Notes: generated from the sequence alone by a model not told the origin. Shown: positions 25,204-37,175, counted from the first letter of the stretch. The stretch: 64,000 nucleotides of DNA from Cornus controversa (GCA_026545225.1 CM048853.1:51137755-51201754); one strand, 5' to 3'. A program made the numbers and translations.

Positions 25204-26162
25204 TTAGAATTCCAATTTAGTTCACATTTCATCTCTAACACAAATTCTTCCTATTTTAGAAAAAAATAATTTTAATTCTTATTTTTATAACTTTTCTAAT
25301 TCTATTTATTCTTTCTCTCACACTTCATTCCTAACACACCATCTTTTTATTTTTAAAATTCAAAACAATAAAAAAACATATATTATAATTCTTATATATT
25401 GATATTTTTTCTAATTCTACTTATTCTCTCACTAACTTCATTCCTAACACATACTTCGAAAATATAATATTATTTAAATAAATATTTTTTTTCTAATTCT
25501 ATTTCTTCACTTTCTAACTTCATCCCTAAGACAAACTCTTAAAATATAATAATATTTATTACACAACCATTAAAAATTGTATATCTCCAAGTGCATTATG
25601 CATATAAAATCCAATCAGTTTCTATTAAAATTAATATTTCAAGCTATTTACAAAAAATTTACACCAAATATAGATTAATTAGGTTAGAATTCTAATTTAG
25701 TTCACACTTCATCCCTAACACAAATTCTTTCTATTTTAGAAAAAATAAAAATAAAATTATAATTCTTACTTTTATAACTTTTCTAATTCTATTTATTCTT
25801 TCTCTCACACTTCATCCCCAACACACCATCTTTTTATTTTTAAAATTCGAAAAAATAAAAATATATATATTATAATTCTTATATATTGATATTTTTTCTA
25901 ATTCTATTTATTCTCTCACTAACTTCATTCCTAACACATACTCCTAAAATATAATGTTATTTAAATAATTTTTTTTTTCTAATTCTATTTTTCACTCTCT
26001 AACTTCATCCTTAACACAAAATCTTAAAATATAATATTATTTATTACACAACCATTATCAATTATACATCTCTAAGTACATTATGCATATAAAATCCAAT
26101 CATGTTCTGTTAGAATTAATATTCCGAGCTAGGCACAAAAAATCTACACCAAATATACTTCT
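25204..26162. repeat. Tandem duplication, period about 480 bp
   Basis: TTAGAATTC(C/T)AATTTAGTTC starts at 25204 and again at 25684. The following 480 bp match in order, through TTCTCTCACTAACTTCATTC and the ACATTATGCATATAAAATCC segment near the end of each copy. Copies differ mainly in homopolymer length and scattered substitutions. Confidence 0.85.
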
Positions 26163-26266
26163 AGCAGTTGCATCAAATGTCAAAAAAGAGACCATACATA
26201 TATCTATGCATCCTACTTACGACATACAAGTTGATTACCAAGAGAGATGGTTAAATCTCTCTTGAT

Positions 26267-26268
<2 letters not shown>

Positions 26269-26318
<50 letters not shown>
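26269..26318. repeat. (TA)n microsatellite
   Basis: About 24 uninterrupted TA units, likely to vary in length between individuals. Confidence 0.95.
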
Positions 26319-26319
<1 letters not shown>

Positions 26320-27436
26320 GTAACAGAATTATTACTACATGTTGATTAATGATTACCAAGATACAATGTACATGTTGTTCATAAATCATATAAACATACA
26401 TAAATGCATATATGTGCGTAATACGTATTGTGTATTTAATTAGGACACAAACACACCAAATAAAAAGAATTCATGTAAAACATATTGAACTAAGATGAAC
26501 ATATATGTATGGTAGTTTAAGAAAATTACTTGCAGAACATTTTGAACTTTGTGAAGATTAAATCTTCTGAAATCACCCGCTTCAAATTATTAAATCTCTT
26601 GTACTACAACAATACATGACCAAATTAATTGTTTATTTATATATATAAAGGAAAGGGTTTTGCTTGGGAAATAATTTAAATAAAAAAGTAGATTTAGAAA
26701 TTAAAAGAAAAAGAAATGGTTAATAAAAAAGGAAAGGGTTTTACTTGGGAAATAATTTAAATAAAAAAGGAAAGAGTTTTGTTTGGGTAATTTTATTTTT
26801 TAATTTAAAAATAAAAAATAGTGTGCTGAAACTAAAAAACCCTGAACTAAGATAAACATACATGTATGGCAGTTTAAGAAAATTACATGCAAAACGTTTT
26901 AAAATTTTGTGAAGAAATCACTCGCTTCAAATTATTGAATCTCTTGTACTGCAATAACACATGACCAAGTTAATTATTTATTTATATATATAAAGGAAAT
27001 GGTTTTGTTTCGAAAATAATTTAAATAAAAAAGTAAATTTAGAAATTAGAAATAAAAAGAAAGGGTTAATAAAAAAGGAAAAGGTTTTGCTAGAGAAATA
27101 ATTTAAATAAAAAAGCAAAGAGTTTTGCTTGGGTAATTCTATTTTTTAATTTAAAAATAAAAAAATAGTATACTGAAACTAAAAAACCCCTTCGTACTTT
27201 TAATAGTAGTATAGATATATATATTTCATGCCTTGGTTTCTTAGGACACAATGATGTATGCTGAAGCCTAATTATATGCGCACTCAATTTAATTATACTT
27301 CACTGGATAACAATTCGATAAAGTCGTTGGCATTGATGGCATGACAAAGGGTTAAGGGAAGAAAAAAAAAACAAGAATGAATTATTAATAGGTGATGAGA
27401 AAATACTCCATAAAATGAATCAATTTAGTCATTGGC

Positions 27437-28010
27437 ACTTGATATGAAAAAGTTGAAATTTTTAGTCAAATAAAATGGGATGTTAGCTCTTTGATACTTG
27501 ATATGAGAAACTGAGATTTATAGTCAAATAAAATGAGATATCAGGCTTAACCAAGTCTTTGACACTTGATATGAGAAATTGGGATTTTAAGTCAAATAAA
27601 ATGGGATGTTAGTGTTAACTTAGTCTGACACTTGATATGAGAATTTGGGATTTGAGGTAATATAAAATGGGATTTAGCCTTAATTCAGTCATTGACACTT
27701 GATATGAGAAATTGGAATTTGTAGTCAAATAAAATGAGATGTTAGCATTAATTCAGTCCGACACTTGATATGAGAAATTGAAATTTGTAATCAAATAAAA
27801 TGAGATGTTAGCCTTAACTTACTCATTAACACTTGATATGAGAAATTGGAATTTGTAGTCAAATAAAATGAGATGTTAGCCTTAATTCAGTGTGACACTT
27901 GATATGAGAAATTTGAATTTGTAGTCAAATAAAATGTGATGTTAACCTTAAATCAATTTTTAACACTTGATATGAGAAATTGGAATTTGTAGTCTAATAA
28001 AATAGGATAA
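27437..28010. repeat. Tandem array, nine units of about 55-70 bp
   Basis: Nine copies of ACTTGATATGAGAAATTGG followed by a TTGTAGTCAAATAAAATG segment and a variable GTTAGCCTTAATTCAGT spacer. Spacing alternates between two lengths, as if a two-unit repeat had been amplified. Non-coding, flanked by AT-rich DNA. Confidence 0.9.
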
Positions 28011-28090
28011 GGATGATGGAGGTGGTTATGACTTATGGGATAAGGAAGTTTCACTAACATTGAGTTCAGAGCAAGGACTAAAATGTAATA

Positions 28091-28131
28091 TCTTTAAGAG
28101 ACATGATGCACAAATGTACCACATGCTAATG
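28091..28131 (+). repeat. 41-bp perfect direct repeat, left copy
   Basis: TCTTTAAGAGACATGATGCA and the next 21 bases are identical to 31379-31419. The copies bracket about 3.2 kb that includes the LTR-like block. Confidence 0.9.
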
Positions 28132-29180
28132 CTTTTAAGTGGATTGATGGTTTATGTTTAAAGAATTTGTTCTATTTGATTGATTGTGAAGCTGAGCTGC
28201 AATGCCTATTAGAAAAATGGATTCACTGTCACTTTGTTTTGGAGCTTATAAAAGGGACAACGTTACTCTAAAAAAGATATGTTTATTTTTAAAGTTCGGA
28301 TCGGCATGAGAGGATTCATTCACTTAATTTGAGTAGATATTATGAACAAGTCTAGAAATTTAGGCTACTGAAAGAAATAATAAAGATTAGGGACATGACA
28401 TCAAATATTGGACTAATGTACATGGAAAATTCATATATATATAAGTTTGAAAATATATATATATATAAGTTTGAAAAAAAAATTTGAAAAGGGTAAAATT
28501 AGTATTAAAGAGTATTTTTAGCTACAGGGTTGGAAAGTGAACATAAAGAAAATTTTCGCACACTTTTTAAACTAATGGAGAGTTTTATGCACTTTGCCCC
28601 TTATATTTTATTATTATGGTTTATTGCATATCATATAAGAATAAAAGGATCATTGTTTGGGCAACGCATAGCTTGGCTACTAAATCTTTCATCTTTTATC
28701 CTAACCTCTGTGTACATAATTTGTTAAATAAGGAAAACATAGAGACTGAGACAACTGAATGCTAAAAAGAAACAATTCAAAATAAGTAGGTTAGTGTAAT
28801 TATCCCAAAAAAAGAACTAGCATGTAATTCAACAACAGAGGTTTAAAGCGAGAATAAAATCTGAATGCATTCTTCCCACCTACACACGCATACATCATCA
28901 CTGAATTATCAGAATGCAATAAAATTATCTTTAATTTTAAATTGGATTAAGTACAATGACTTCCTTTGAAGTAGGAAGATCTAAAATAAAAATAAGGTAT
29001 ATGAACACACCTATAAATAAATAAAAACATAAGAGAGAGATTGACAGTCACCTTAGATCTGCAGAGCGAGAGAGAGACCAGGTTCTTCAGTTAGAGAAAG
29101 CGAGAGTGATGGGTGTGCGCTGAAAAAGAGAGAGAGTAAAACAGACACGTTGTTATAAACGATGGAATGAATTATGCTTC
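28132..29180. other. Intergenic DNA, no gene recognised
   Basis: AT-rich DNA. A GAGAGA-rich stretch at 29033-29140 looks like transcript leader sequence, but no adjoining gene was found. Confidence 0.4.
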
Positions 29181-29189
29181 TGTTTGTGG

Positions 29190-31157
29190 GTGTCAATACA
29201 GAACTTGAGAGGAAGGTTGACAAGTCAACCTATGCCAACATGGCAACCACGTCACAAGTGAAAAAGGCCTATATCCTGAGGGCTCGAGCACCACGAATTG
29301 AGCTCCTAGGCCCATCCCTCGGACGTAATGGCCCAAGCCCATTGCTCAAAAATCATCATCTAAAGGCTTCGAAACCGCATCGCCCTAACGCTACAGTTTA
29401 AGTCCAGGGACCTATCTCTCGAGCACTGTCAACAAAGCCTCGGGGGCTATCTTTCGAGCACTATCAATAAAGCCTCGAGATTTACATCTCGAGCACTGTC
29501 AACAAAGCCTCGAGGGCTATCTCTCGAACACCCTCAATAAAGCCTTGGGAACTATATCTCGAGCACTGTCAATAAAGCCTCGAGATCTATATCTCGAGCA
29601 CTGTCAACAAAGCCTCGGGGGCTATCTTTTGAGCACTATCAATAAAGCCTCGAGATCTACATCTCGAGCACTATCAACAAAGCCTTAAGGGCTATCTCTC
29701 GAGCACCATCAATAAAGCCTTGGGAACTATATCTCGAGCACTGTCAACAAAGCCTCGAGGGCTATCTCTCGAGCACCATCAATAAAGCCTTGGGAACTAT
29801 CTCTCGAGCACTGCCAATAAAGCCTCGAGATCTATATCTCGAGCACTGTCAACAAAGCCTCGAGATTTACATCTCGAGCACTGTCAACAAAGCCTCGAGG
29901 GCTATCTCTCGAGCACCATCAATAAAGCCTTAGGAACTATCTCTCGAGCACTGCCAATAAAGCCTCGAGGGCTATCTCTCGAGTACTGTCAACAAAGTCT
30001 CGAGGGCTATCTCTCGAGCACCATCAATAAAGCCTTGGGAACTATCTCTCGAGCACTACCAATAAAGCCTCGAGATCTATATCTCGAGCACTGTCAACAA
30101 AGTCTCGAGATCTACATCTCGAGCACTGTCAACAAAGCCTCGAGGGCTATCTCTCGAGCACCATCAATAAAGCCTTGGGAACTATATCTCGAGCACTGTC
30201 AACAAAGCCTCGAGGGCTATCTCTCGAGCACCATCAATAAAGTCTTGGGAACTATCTCTCGAGCACTGCCAATAAAGCCTCGAGATCTACATCTCGAGCA
30301 CTGTCAACAAAGCCTCGAGATCTACATCTCGAGCACTGTCAACAAAGCCTCGAGGGCTATCTCTCGAGCACCATCAATAAAGCCTCGAGATCTATCTCTC
30401 GAGCACTGCCAATAAAGCCTCGAGATCTATCTCTCGAGCACTGCCAATAAAGCCTCGAGATCTATACCTCGAGCACTGTCAATAAGACCTCGAGAACTAT
30501 ACCTCGAGCACTGTCAATAAAGTCTCGAGGTCCAACCCTCGAGCACGGACACCAAAGCCTCGAGGCCTATCCCTCAGGCATCGCCCATAAACATTAAATA
30601 TACGAGAACATTCTCACAAATCAACAAACAAACCCTACAGCTCGACAAGGTTAAGGATCGGTAGGTCCCGCCCTTGCAGCCATGTAATAGGGTCCAAATG
30701 GGATACCAGAAGGGTTTTGGATTGGAGGATGAACAATAGAGAAAGCCCAACTAAACCAAGGGGGCCTAGTTAGTGGAACAGTGAACGATACTTTGCCGTA
30801 ACAGAGACTCTTACCATCATCATTAATGCTCTGTCAAAGAATAATTAATGTGACCAACTACCGCCGCTAAAGGATGTCTGAGGGCATTCAATACAAAAGA
30901 AAGGAGGTGACATGTTAGGTGTTTAGGGTACTCATGACCTAAGCACCCTCGACCCGTCTAGGGTGACCCGAGACCAATGACTTTTTATAAATAGAGAATT
31001 CTGTAATAATGGCAAGGCAAGGTCCTACCCTCACTATCTTCCCCATTAACTAGCTCTAATTGTTTCCCCTCTGGTCTGGATACTCTTTGGCTCCTTCATA
31101 GTTGTGTTGACCACCCCATTTATTATATAAGTTACTGTTATCAATAAAGAACCCCTA
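29190..31157 (+). mobile_element. LTR-like block with internal 35-bp array (fossil, probably solo LTR)
   Basis: The block is non-coding. Its distal part has a promoter-like TTTTTATAAATAGAGAA at about 30982 and an AATAAAGAACCCC polyadenylation-like signal near the right edge, which ends CTACA. A GC-rich leader and a large internal tandem array complete the picture of a long LTR. No gag-pol DNA was seen beside it. The left edge is approximate, the target duplication was not resolved and the family is uncertain. Confidence 0.5.
29400..30590. repeat. 35-bp minisatellite with CTCGAG palindromes, about 34 units
   Basis: The unit is CTCGAGCACTGTCAACAAAG followed by CCTCGAGGGCTATCT, with two or three alternating variants (GGGCTATCT, ATCTATATCT, AACTATCT). 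Many units hold two CTCGAG palindromes about 15 bp apart that can pair with each other. The period is not a multiple of three, so an open frame of 126 codons (30035-30415) shows the same unit in three frames and is not a gene. Confidence 0.95.
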
Positions 31158-31478
31158 CACTGTTCATACGTTTTTTTAAATAGACATCCCAGTTTTCCGT
31201 GTTTTCTTTTAGTTTTCGAAAGTCCCAAAACAACATTTTATTGTTCTCTAAAAATTCATACCTGTTTAACTCAACTTTGTAAAAATTGTTTTTGAAAAAC
31301 AGTAATAATTTTTTATTTTTTGTTATTCTGAAAATAAAAAATTGTTGCCAGAGTGACAAACCAAGCAAGTCCTCAATGTCTTTAAGAGACATGATGCACA
31401 AATGTACCACATGCTAATGGTAAAACGTGAAAGGAAAGGGGAATGCAACTTTCACATGAGCACTCAAATTCATACAAC
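31158..31478. other. DNA between the LTR-like block and the REM gene remnant
   Basis: AT-rich DNA containing the right copy of the 41-bp direct repeat (31379-31419). Minus-strand frames have no known domain. The missing C-terminal half of the second B3 domain was not found here. Confidence 0.4.
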
Positions 31479-31479
31479 T

Positions 31480-31603
31480 TCTGTTTCTTTTCCATCAGAT
31501 TTTTGATCAGGGTTACCCTCCATGACCTTTGTTGAGATCTCAGTATCATCTCGCAACTTCTGTTTATTAGGTCATTCTGCTTTGCAAATTTCAAAGGAAC
31601 ATA
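31480..31603 (-). pseudogene. Remnant of second B3 domain downstream of the stop
   Basis: Directly after the in-frame TAG at 31604-31606 the same frame continues with YVPLKFAKQNDLINRSCEMI and a SQQRSW stretch. This is the middle of a REM-type B3 domain. The conserved C-terminal part of the domain, around the usual GD(S/C)xxFEL motif, is missing. So the second DNA-binding domain is both interrupted and truncated. Confidence 0.7.
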
Positions 31604-31995
31604 CTACAACACAACTAACAGAGAAGATTCAAGGCTATAAGGCCTCAGGGTGAACACGAAACGAGGATGACTGCCAAGTGTGAAAGGATCAGAATCTTCT
31701 GCTTTCGGACGAGCCATGGACGGATCATTAAAAAACTTTTCTGACCCTAAAAAGTCATGTTCATCAAATGCAAAACAAAAATTAATTATAGGATAAAAAT
31801 CACATTTTTAAATTTTTTTGAGTTAGATATAATGGGATAAAAAGTTGGGGAAACAAATTAATGAAAACTACACAACACTTTTCCAAATTAATTTCTTCTT
31901 TCCATTTCAAATTATCAAAATGTACAGTCAATTTGTTTAATTTTGGAAGCTCAATGCATGTTTTCAAATCTATACATGCATATATAATGTTTATA

Positions 31996-32046
<51 letters not shown>

Positions 32047-32565
32047 CAGACACAGCAAAATTAATTAAGATGGATCAACTAACCGGTACTAAAGATAGAA
32101 TCTGAATTCTCTCCCAAAGACTCTGAATCAATGGTATTCTCTCCCACGGACTCTGTATATTCTCTCAAACATCCGCTGGGTTGAAACACGGTAACATCAA
32201 ACACCATGTCTCCTTCGTGTCTGAAAACCAATAAATCCCCAACACTTAGGTCATGGCCGTTGGCAAATTCAGTCCAACCATCTTCCAAACAGAGTCCATT
32301 CACCTTGACTTTCCATTCCCCCAAACCGCTTCTCAGAACGGCCTGCTCGCACGGTCCGTTCAAGTACTTGAAGAAACGGATGGGTATCAACTGCACCAAA
32401 ATGCATTCATAATATTATTCTAGCAATTAAGCTTTCATATATACACAAATACATATGTGAGTGTCTGTGTATATATATATATATGCTCACCAGTTTATGG
32501 TGGAAACCTGGTAACAGGAACTTGAAGAAGTGGGGTTTGGTTGGAGGGATTGTTGGAGCTGCCAT
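31604..32565 (-). CDS. REM: REM-type B3 DNA-binding protein, truncated after first B3 domain
   Basis: Exons on the minus strand are 32565-32491, 32390-32084 and 31746-31604. Splice sites are GT-AG and in phase, giving 174 aa. Residues 9-100 form a B3 domain: HFFKFLLPGFHHK, then RFFKYL, WKVKV, LEDGWTEFA, DLSVGDLLVFRHEG and a final VTVFQPSGC. An acidic Ser-rich linker follows, then the start of a second B3 domain (HPRFVFTLRPYSL). This is cut by an in-frame TAG, after which B3-like coding continues. REM proteins are plant nuclear DNA-binding factors, often flower-expressed and rapidly duplicated. The gene may make a one-domain protein or be a young pseudogene. An upstream ATG at 32670 is in frame but lies in a duplicated segment, so the start at 32565 is preferred. 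Confidence 0.8.
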
Positions 32566-32645
32566 TGTTGAACGGTGAGCTCTGGTAAGAGGGGCTTGAA
32601 GAAGTGGGGTTTGGTTGGAGAGATTGCTGGATCTGTATGGTTTAA
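32512..32645. repeat. 74-bp tandem duplication over the first exon of the REM gene
   Basis: The motif CTCCAACCAAACCCCACTTC (minus strand) occurs twice, 74 bp apart. One copy is in the coding start, the other just upstream. Because 74 is not a multiple of three, the upstream copy is read in a different frame. Confidence 0.85.
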
Positions 32646-32699
32646 TTGAACTGAAGGTTGTTGTAATCAATAAATGTACTGCATTTAATCAAAATTGAT

Positions 32700-33615
32700 T
32701 AAAAGCCCGGGTACTTCCAACTACAATTGGGATTTACTGAAAAGTGTCTGACGCACAGAAAAAAGATACAGTATAATACAAAATTGGGATTTACTGAAAA
32801 GTGTTTGACGCAAAGGAAAAAGATACAGTATAATGTAAAATTATGTATTTTACATGACACTGTTGAAATCTAATACTTTATATGTATCATACCGGCCACT
32901 ACCATTTTAAAATAAGAGAGGTATTTGTAATTGAGAAATTAATTATTTGATTTAATTTGAATGGATAATTGTCAAAAGTGACTTGAGTGTACAAAAATAT
33001 GTTCAAATCATAAAATCAAATCGGATTGGACAATTTGATCTTTTTTTACGAGTTCGGTCATGGTTCTAATATTGAAATCGTGAATTAACAATTGAGTTTT
33101 GGTTTCATATCTTTGAGGACCGGACCGGATCGAACCGAATAGTTTATATATATTTATATATATAATATATTATATAATTTATGAGTATAATATTACTATA
33201 AATTAAAAAATAAGTAAGTTATAAGTGTAATTAGTATAGTAATAGAAGAGTATGAGAAGTATATTATTACTTATTTTATCTATTTTAATTTAATAAGTGT
33301 ATATAAAAATTAAAAAGTCTGTACACTCTTGTAGACACTTCATTTTGTACTATTTTTTATTTTTATTTTATTTTTATGTGTATTTTCTTTTATTTTATTT
33401 CTTACTTTTAAGTATATTTTATTTTATTTTTTATGTATATTTTAAATTTTTTTATCTTTATTCTCTCTTCTCTCTCTCTCTCCCTCTTTAATTCAATCTC
33501 TCTCTATATATAATATGTATAAAAAAGATTCCTCTCTGTCTCTCTTTTCTTCTGATATAACCTTTCATGCAAAGTCTATCCCTTTCTATCTCTCTTTGCC
33601 AACTTTTCCCGCACA
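32700..33615. other. Intergenic AT-rich DNA upstream of the REM gene
   Basis: GGGATTTACTGAAAAGTGT(C/T)TGACGCA followed by AAAAAGATACAGTATAAT occurs twice in tandem at 32730-32835 (period about 57 bp). From 33300 the DNA becomes pyrimidine- and T-rich. No gene recognised. Confidence 0.5.
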
Positions 33616-33619
33616 AGCT

Positions 33620-34730
33620 TGGGTTTATTTAGGATTTGATATACTAGACACCATTGACATTTTATAAATATATGATTTTATTTTCATATTGAGATGATTG
33701 CATACATTTCTTTAACCGATTGCGAACCTTCAAATAGACGCTGATAGAGTGACTGTGTTGGAATGATCGAGTTAGGCGTTGAGATAATGACAAGACTAAG
33801 ATTCGTACGACGTTATATAAGCATGACATACCTAATTGAGTAGGAGCTTCGTCGTAGTATACATAACATACTGTATATGCTATTTAATCGGCCACTAAAA
33901 GAGAGTGATTGAAATTATCCTTATTTCGTCACTGTGTGAGATCTTAGAACCATATAGTTTTGATTCACTTATATCCTTATAACTTAGGACTATGTTATGA
34001 AGAAAAGACTTAATGTCGTTACTTTAGTATGTACCTAAAGGACCATGAATCATGCTGTGCATATCTAGAAAAACAGTTAGGTCTAACTGGATTAACATGA
34101 GTAGCAGAAGATAATTTCGTAATACACTATTGTGTTGTGACTCATAGCCCAGGAGACTCTGTTAGAATTTGTTTCCAGACGTATCTTGAGTACAATACAG
34201 ATTGTGGGATTCAAGTATCGCTTTGAAAATAAGTCTCAAATGAGATAACGAATGTTGAATCAGGTGTAACAAAATAGTCTGGGGCATAAATGAGATTACT
34301 AGTTCGTAGTGAGGTACTATGTTAGTTTGATAGTAGCTTAATACAGTACTCCTACCATGATCATTCTCGTCTGGTTGCACGATCCATTTTCAGTATGTAG
34401 ATATGAGATAAAAGATGAAAGATATGAAAAATTCAGAACTCGCCTATGTGACTGAGTGAGAGATATAAGATAAATGAGTGAGTATAAAACGTTATCCCCT
34501 ATTTAGTAGTTCATCTACTATAGACTCCTATGTGGAGAGTATAATTATGTGATACATAATATCGACGATTGAAATATATATTCTCTCTGTATTTTTCCTC
34601 AATAGGATCCGTTGTATTGACTAGGATCATGTTGTCGTAGAAACAGCTAATAACAAAAGTTATTGGTTTGTTTGTTTCCGCTATTTCGATCTAACCCGAA
34701 TATTTCAATAATTAATATTAATTTTCTAAT
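33620..34730. mobile_element. Unclassified block, possibly retroelement LTR (fossil)
   Basis: A 1.1-kb non-coding block less AT-rich than its surroundings, ending near TTTGTTTCCGCTATTTCGAT, a pattern often seen near the right end of plant LTRs. No ends, target duplication or coding region were resolved. Low-confidence call; it looks old. Confidence 0.25.
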
Positions 34731-36640
34731 AGTTGCTTACACACTTGTCTCTTCTACATAGTAGATTGGTGGAATTAATTATCATAATTTATCGTTGTAG
34801 ATGAGCCCGGAGATTAATCGGCTAAATTCTTTTTAGTTAACATTGTGAACTGAAAGAAATTTCACAAGAATAATCCCATCAAATTTCATAAAATATGAAA
34901 AAAAACAAAAAAACAAAAAAAGGAAAGAAAAAGCTGCCTAGGTTATTTTTAACGACGTATCATTTTTATCGCACGTTAGTGTCAGTTCACCAGTCAAAGA
35001 TTTCTTTGGTTAAATATTTTCCTTCTTGTCGTAAATATCTTTTTATTTATACAAATCAATTGAATTTCTGGAAGAAAAAAAAAAACATGAGAAGAAAGTT
35101 ATCAACTGGTTGGTGACATTTTAGTTCAAAAATTTTCAAGAAATTATGCACGAATGCAAAGAATTTAGACTCTTTTCATTCAATAGCTCCATCAGAATTC
35201 AAGTGTTTAAATTAAGTAGTCAAATATTTAAAAATTATTTGAACTCTAGGTCTCCTTTCAATCTTATAAAATGTTGTTTGTGTGCAGAATGGGGCCTTCG
35301 TTGAACATTTAACGGGTTATTCCAAGTCAATGGATTGGGCTCACAAACGGGCTCTGCTTTACTTATTTTTGGCCATCATTGGTCTTTCAGATTCACTTTA
35401 CTTGTGTTTTGGACGTAAATGCCCCTTTTGTTATAACACCCTCACAAAGAGGCTAACTATTGGGCCTTTCTCAGGCCTTCCTTGTAATTAATTATCCTTA
35501 CATATTTATATACATTGCATAAAACTTTCGGGAAAAAGAAAAAAGAAAATTGCATGCCACATTTACCAGTACTAATAATCTCAATTTGCTTTTCCTATAA
35601 TAGGATATCCAACGCTGAAAAAAGAGGAAATTTCTTAGAAGTATGCACTCCACTCATTAATGAAGCTAGGAGAGAATGTGGGACTCGAACCCTCAACTTT
35701 ATTCTTGACAACGAACCCTCAACTTTATTCTTGACAAAGATATGTTTTATCATTATGTTATTTTTGTTGACTACCACGGTGATGACACGCTTTTAAGTAA
35801 TTCAAACGAACTTTTATTTTTCTGCTAGACAATTTTAAACTCCAAATTAAACTACAAGCACGAATGGATAGCTGGCTAGGGAAGAGAGATGGTTGGGATG
35901 AAAAGAAAGGGGGTTAATGAGATAATGATAAGTAGGTCAGGTTTAGTTTGTGCCTTTAACACAAATTACACAATCACTAAAGGAAAAAGACCAATTTAGA
36001 TATATATAAATTTAAGTAGAATTTTTATACATATTTTTATTTTTTCAATTAATAAATAAAATATCTAACTATTGTTTCGTCTAAAAGCTTAGGTCTTAAA
36101 TATAAATTTGTATTTATAAATAGATGGAGAAACACAATGTGCCGCCAAATCGCCACCATTATTTTTAGTGACAATTTTTAACCATTTTCTTGTATCTTGT
36201 TAAGTATAAAATTATGCAAGTTTAGCATGACTAGAGGCATTGTGCTGTAAATTTTTTTTACAGCTACAATTGCAAGTTTGTCAATATGTTATGCCATTTT
36301 TTGTGATCTCATGCCAGATTGTAAGGGCATTACGGTCTAATCAAACAACTAAAGGTTATTTGAGTCTTTTTGCACATTTTCGTTGATGGATAAGTAGGAT
36401 AACAGGTAGAGGTTTGTTGATAACGCGTGCCTAACCTCAGGGATACATGGTGTAATAAACAACAAACATAACTATCATGTGTAATTGGACTAAATTTCAT
36501 GGGAGGTCAGTGTATTTTACCTTAAAAATAAAACGATATGAATTGACATCATACGAATAAAAGCTTAGAGAATTATGAATAAAAGCTTAGAGAACTTTAA
36601 GAAAAGTAGGAATTGAATGATTAACAAATTTATTTAATAA
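34731..36640. other. Intergenic DNA, no gene recognised
   Basis: A GC-richer patch at 35282-35491 is open but has no known domain. A short direct repeat AACCCTCAACTTTATTCTTG occurs at about 35689 and 35717. The block at 36310-36530 carries TTTTTGCACATTTT and GTGTATTTTACC motifs reminiscent of the MITE family at 10332 and 13749, but is too decayed to assign. Confidence 0.4.
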
Positions 36641-37175
36641 AATTTTAGAGGAAGGAATGATGTCTAATGAATGGAGAAAGAGTACGATCATACTAATTTA
36701 CAAAAATAAAGGCAATATAAAGACTTTTTATAAGTATTGAGGACTTAGATTAATGAGTCTTACAATGAAATTATGAGAAAGTGTCAAAGAACAAAGATTA
36801 GAAATGAAACCACATTTTCTGAAAATGAATTTGGATTTATGTGAGGTTGATCTACTATTTAGGTCATTTATTTAATTAGGCAATTGATAGAAGAAGGTAG
36901 AAGTAAACAAACAGATTTGCACATGATTTTCATATATTTAGAAAAGGCATATGATAGAGTACGGAGGGATATAATTTGGTGGACTTTACAAAAAAACGAG
37001 TTACTTTAAATCTTATAAATATTATTTAGGATATGCATAAGGAGAGTACAAGATCAAGACTAGAGTTCATACCGTAGGTGGAGAAACTAATGATTTCTCT
37101 ATGAAAATGAGACTACATACCTATTTGCATTAGTTATTGATGAAATAATGAAAGACATATAAGAAGACATTCCGA
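36640..37175 (+). mobile_element. LINE fragment, RTE-like reverse transcriptase
   Basis: Plus-strand frames show reverse-transcriptase segments in order: EWRKSTIILIYKNKG, a YRGLRLMSLTMKL-like block, FGFM-GRSTI, LHMIFIYLEKAYDRVRRDII with the AYDRV signature, and a late LFALVIDEIM segment. These match the widespread plant RTE-type LINEs. The fragment has several stops and frameshifts and lacks the N-terminal endonuclease and the catalytic YxDD region, so it is a dead 5-prime-truncated piece. Confidence 0.85.

Larger units (their letters stand above)
24482..27215 (-). mobile_element. Helitron-like non-autonomous block
   Basis: Read on the minus strand, the block begins at 27215 with TCTATACTACTATTAAAAG, just after an A, as Helitrons do between A and T. 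Near 24500 it ends with a short GC-rich hairpin ACGTGC-ATT-GCGCGT, like the hairpin close to Helitron 3-prime ends. The expected CTRR end is not clear. The interior is very AT-rich, with internal duplications and no helicase frame. Copies of the ACTGAAACTAAAAAA segment near 24858, 26826 and 27170 suggest nested or partly duplicated elements. Confidence 0.45.

Noticed and set aside
30035-30415. 126-codon frame in the CTCGAG array
   Set aside because: The peptide is the same 35-bp unit read in three frames in turn; it is an array by-product.
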